Notes under the pieces: generated by a model
What the model was told of the DNA's origin: nothing
Databases searched by the model: none
What the model saw: only the letters and a program-made list of their open reading frames with translations
Assembly: GCF_003143775.1 (NCBI RefSeq)
Contig: NZ_QFRJ01000004.1
Span: 186,001 to 250,000, forward strand
DNA: 64,000 nucleotides
Reading direction: 5' to 3'
From: Brumimicrobium oceani
GTDB taxonomy: Bacteria; Bacteroidota; Bacteroidia; Flavobacteriales_D; Crocinitomicaceae
Program-made: the position numbers and the translations under genes
Shown: in pieces, positions 63,253 to 64,000 of the stretch
Layout of the letters: each line of letters starts with the position of its first letter
How positions within the stretch are numbered: position 1 is the stretch's first letter

Positions 63253-63701
63253 GCCTTTTCTTGATTTTTTGATTCTTACCAAGACTTCAACGTTCCAGTC
63301 ACTAAACATATTACATGAGTGCTTACCCTATTTATCTGAAAAACAGATTCTATAACATTCCACTCTGGTAACAAAAGAATACCTCAGAGCTTATATAGAT
63401 TCAACCAATTCTGTTATTCATACGGATATAGGCAATGCATCAATAGAAGTGCTTGATATAATTTATGGTGACACTACATACTAAGAAAAGTAAAAACTGA
63501 TTAAAAACAAAAAAGGGAACAAACGAGCGTTCATTCCCTTTTTAACCTAACCTAAACACCTAAATCGAGACCAATATATAAGTTTTAAATTAAGTGGCAA
63601 AGGAATAATGATATTTGTGTCATGTTAGTCTAAATTGCCTTATTAAAACAGATATATCTGCTAAAACAATTAAATTTCAAGAATCAATCTTTCTATGTTA
63701 G
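63253..63701. other. Gap with a gene remnant and terminator
   Basis: Between the exported protein and the small gene at 63702. It holds an ATG-less frame (63356-63484; VTKEYLRAYIDSTN ... IIYGDTTY) that looks like a gene end, and a terminator at 63510-63543. Nothing else is recognised. Confidence 0.45.
63510..63543. terminator. Bidirectional terminator
   Basis: AAAAAGGGAA ... TTCCCTTTTT, with inner GAAC/GTTC pairing; T/A runs on both sides. Confidence 0.75.
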
Positions 63702-63890
63702 TTAACCATTGGAAACTGAATCGAAAAAACTAAATCCCTCAGAAATCACTCTACTTTTATCTTTGAGCATTAACTCCTTAACTCTCTCAGGTGTTTTTCT
63801 CCATAATTCAGGAGAGATATAAACATTCGTTCCCTGAGAAAGAATGACTTCAGTAATTATTCTAACTTTATCATTAAGGTTGACAAACAT
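63702..63890 (-). CDS. Small hypothetical protein
   Basis: A 62-residue protein, MFVNLNDKVRIITEVILSQG start, basic and helical end, no membrane segment. Family not recognised. It is divergent from the partial gene at 63897, with only 6 bases between the two starts, which is very tight; one of the two may be misassigned. Confidence 0.35.
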   Translation of the reverse strand: MFVNLNDKVRIITEVILSQGTNVYISPELWRKTPERVKELMLKDKSRVISEGFSFFDSVSNG

Positions 63891-63896
63891 TAATTG

Positions 63897-64000
63897 ATGA
63901 GTAATAAGTTTAAAATAGGATACATTATTTTCATATTTACTTTATCAGCTCTTGTTGGCAGTCAGTTTTTTGTGAAAGATAAAATATTGAATGGACTCGA
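63897..64000 (+). CDS. Partial membrane/exported protein, cut by the window edge
   Basis: ATG at 63897 opens a frame to the window end: MSNKFKIGYIIFIFTLSALV, then GSQFFVKDKILNGL. It begins with a basic start and a hydrophobic helix, so it is a membrane anchor or signal peptide. Product unknown because only 34 codons are visible. Confidence 0.45.
   Translation, partial: MSNKFKIGYIIFIFTLSALVGSQFFVKDKILNGL

Overview
The window is an AT-rich bacterial chromosome segment from the Bacteroidota, most likely a Flavobacteriales member near the Crocinitomicaceae/Cryomorphaceae. Supporting traits are the Bacteroidota-type -7 promoter box TAnnTTTG in front of many genes and both tRNAs, a protein with a C-terminal type IX secretion (Por) tail, a SusC-like carboxypeptidase-regulatory/DUF5686 protein, menaquinone genes, DUF2851/DUF2480/DUF2723/DUF2490 families and the coaX-OMP-TPR-lptC gene order. 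No genus can be named from sequence alone.

Layout. 0-7 kb (minus): DUF2851 protein, a 1440-residue propeller/PAS/SpoIIE phosphatase sensor, purK. 7-9.7 kb (plus): hpt, adk, obgE, PAP2 phosphatase packed as an operon. 10-16.8 kb: acyltransferase, a degenerate GAF/HisKA_2 kinase, an M28 peptidase, and menA-menC joined by an ATGA overlap. 16.8-18.3 kb: a GxxExxY (PD-(D/E)XK-like) gene between two tandem arrays that share a core in opposite orientation. 18.3-28.4 kb: DUF2480, uvrC, a SerA-like dehydrogenase, aspartate kinase, then sucA-sucB (2-oxoglutarate dehydrogenase). 28.5-34.9 kb is accessory: two paralogous outer-membrane proteins, a secreted-protein gene whose signal peptide carries a stop codon, a DUF2281/PIN toxin-antitoxin pair, an M61-like peptidase and a gene remnant, spanned by a 25-bp direct repeat. 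34.9-42 kb (minus): DUF5686 protein, then coaX-OMP-TPR-lptC-small membrane protein. 42-48 kb: tRNA-Phe, T9SS cargo with GLUG repeats, CsbD, CbpA/CbpM chaperone pair, DUF2490, exported beta-carbonic anhydrase, MarC. 48-60.6 kb: superoxide dismutase, sufA-B-C-D, a divergent SufT-like gene, ddl, thiL, polysaccharide deacetylase, giant DUF2723 (GT117) membrane protein. 60.8-64 kb: tRNA-Gln followed by a tyrosine recombinase and poorly recognisable genes, probably the edge of an integrated element.

Beyond genes, the window holds several dispersed repeat families: perfect palindromes with a GTAGGG(G/A)CG outer arm near gene ends, a CACAGAG/CTCCGTG family (the arrays around the GxxExxY gene and copies at 22.1 and 53.0 kb), and a GCGGATGACGCGG family (23.5, 29.8, 54.9 kb). 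Two genes, uvrC and coaX, have the -7 box only four bases before a GTG start, which suggests leaderless mRNAs.

The best candidate for an undescribed system is the GxxExxY gene with its inverted flanking arrays (about 16.85-18.24 kb). Everything here is read by eye; family names come from motif recognition, not database searches.
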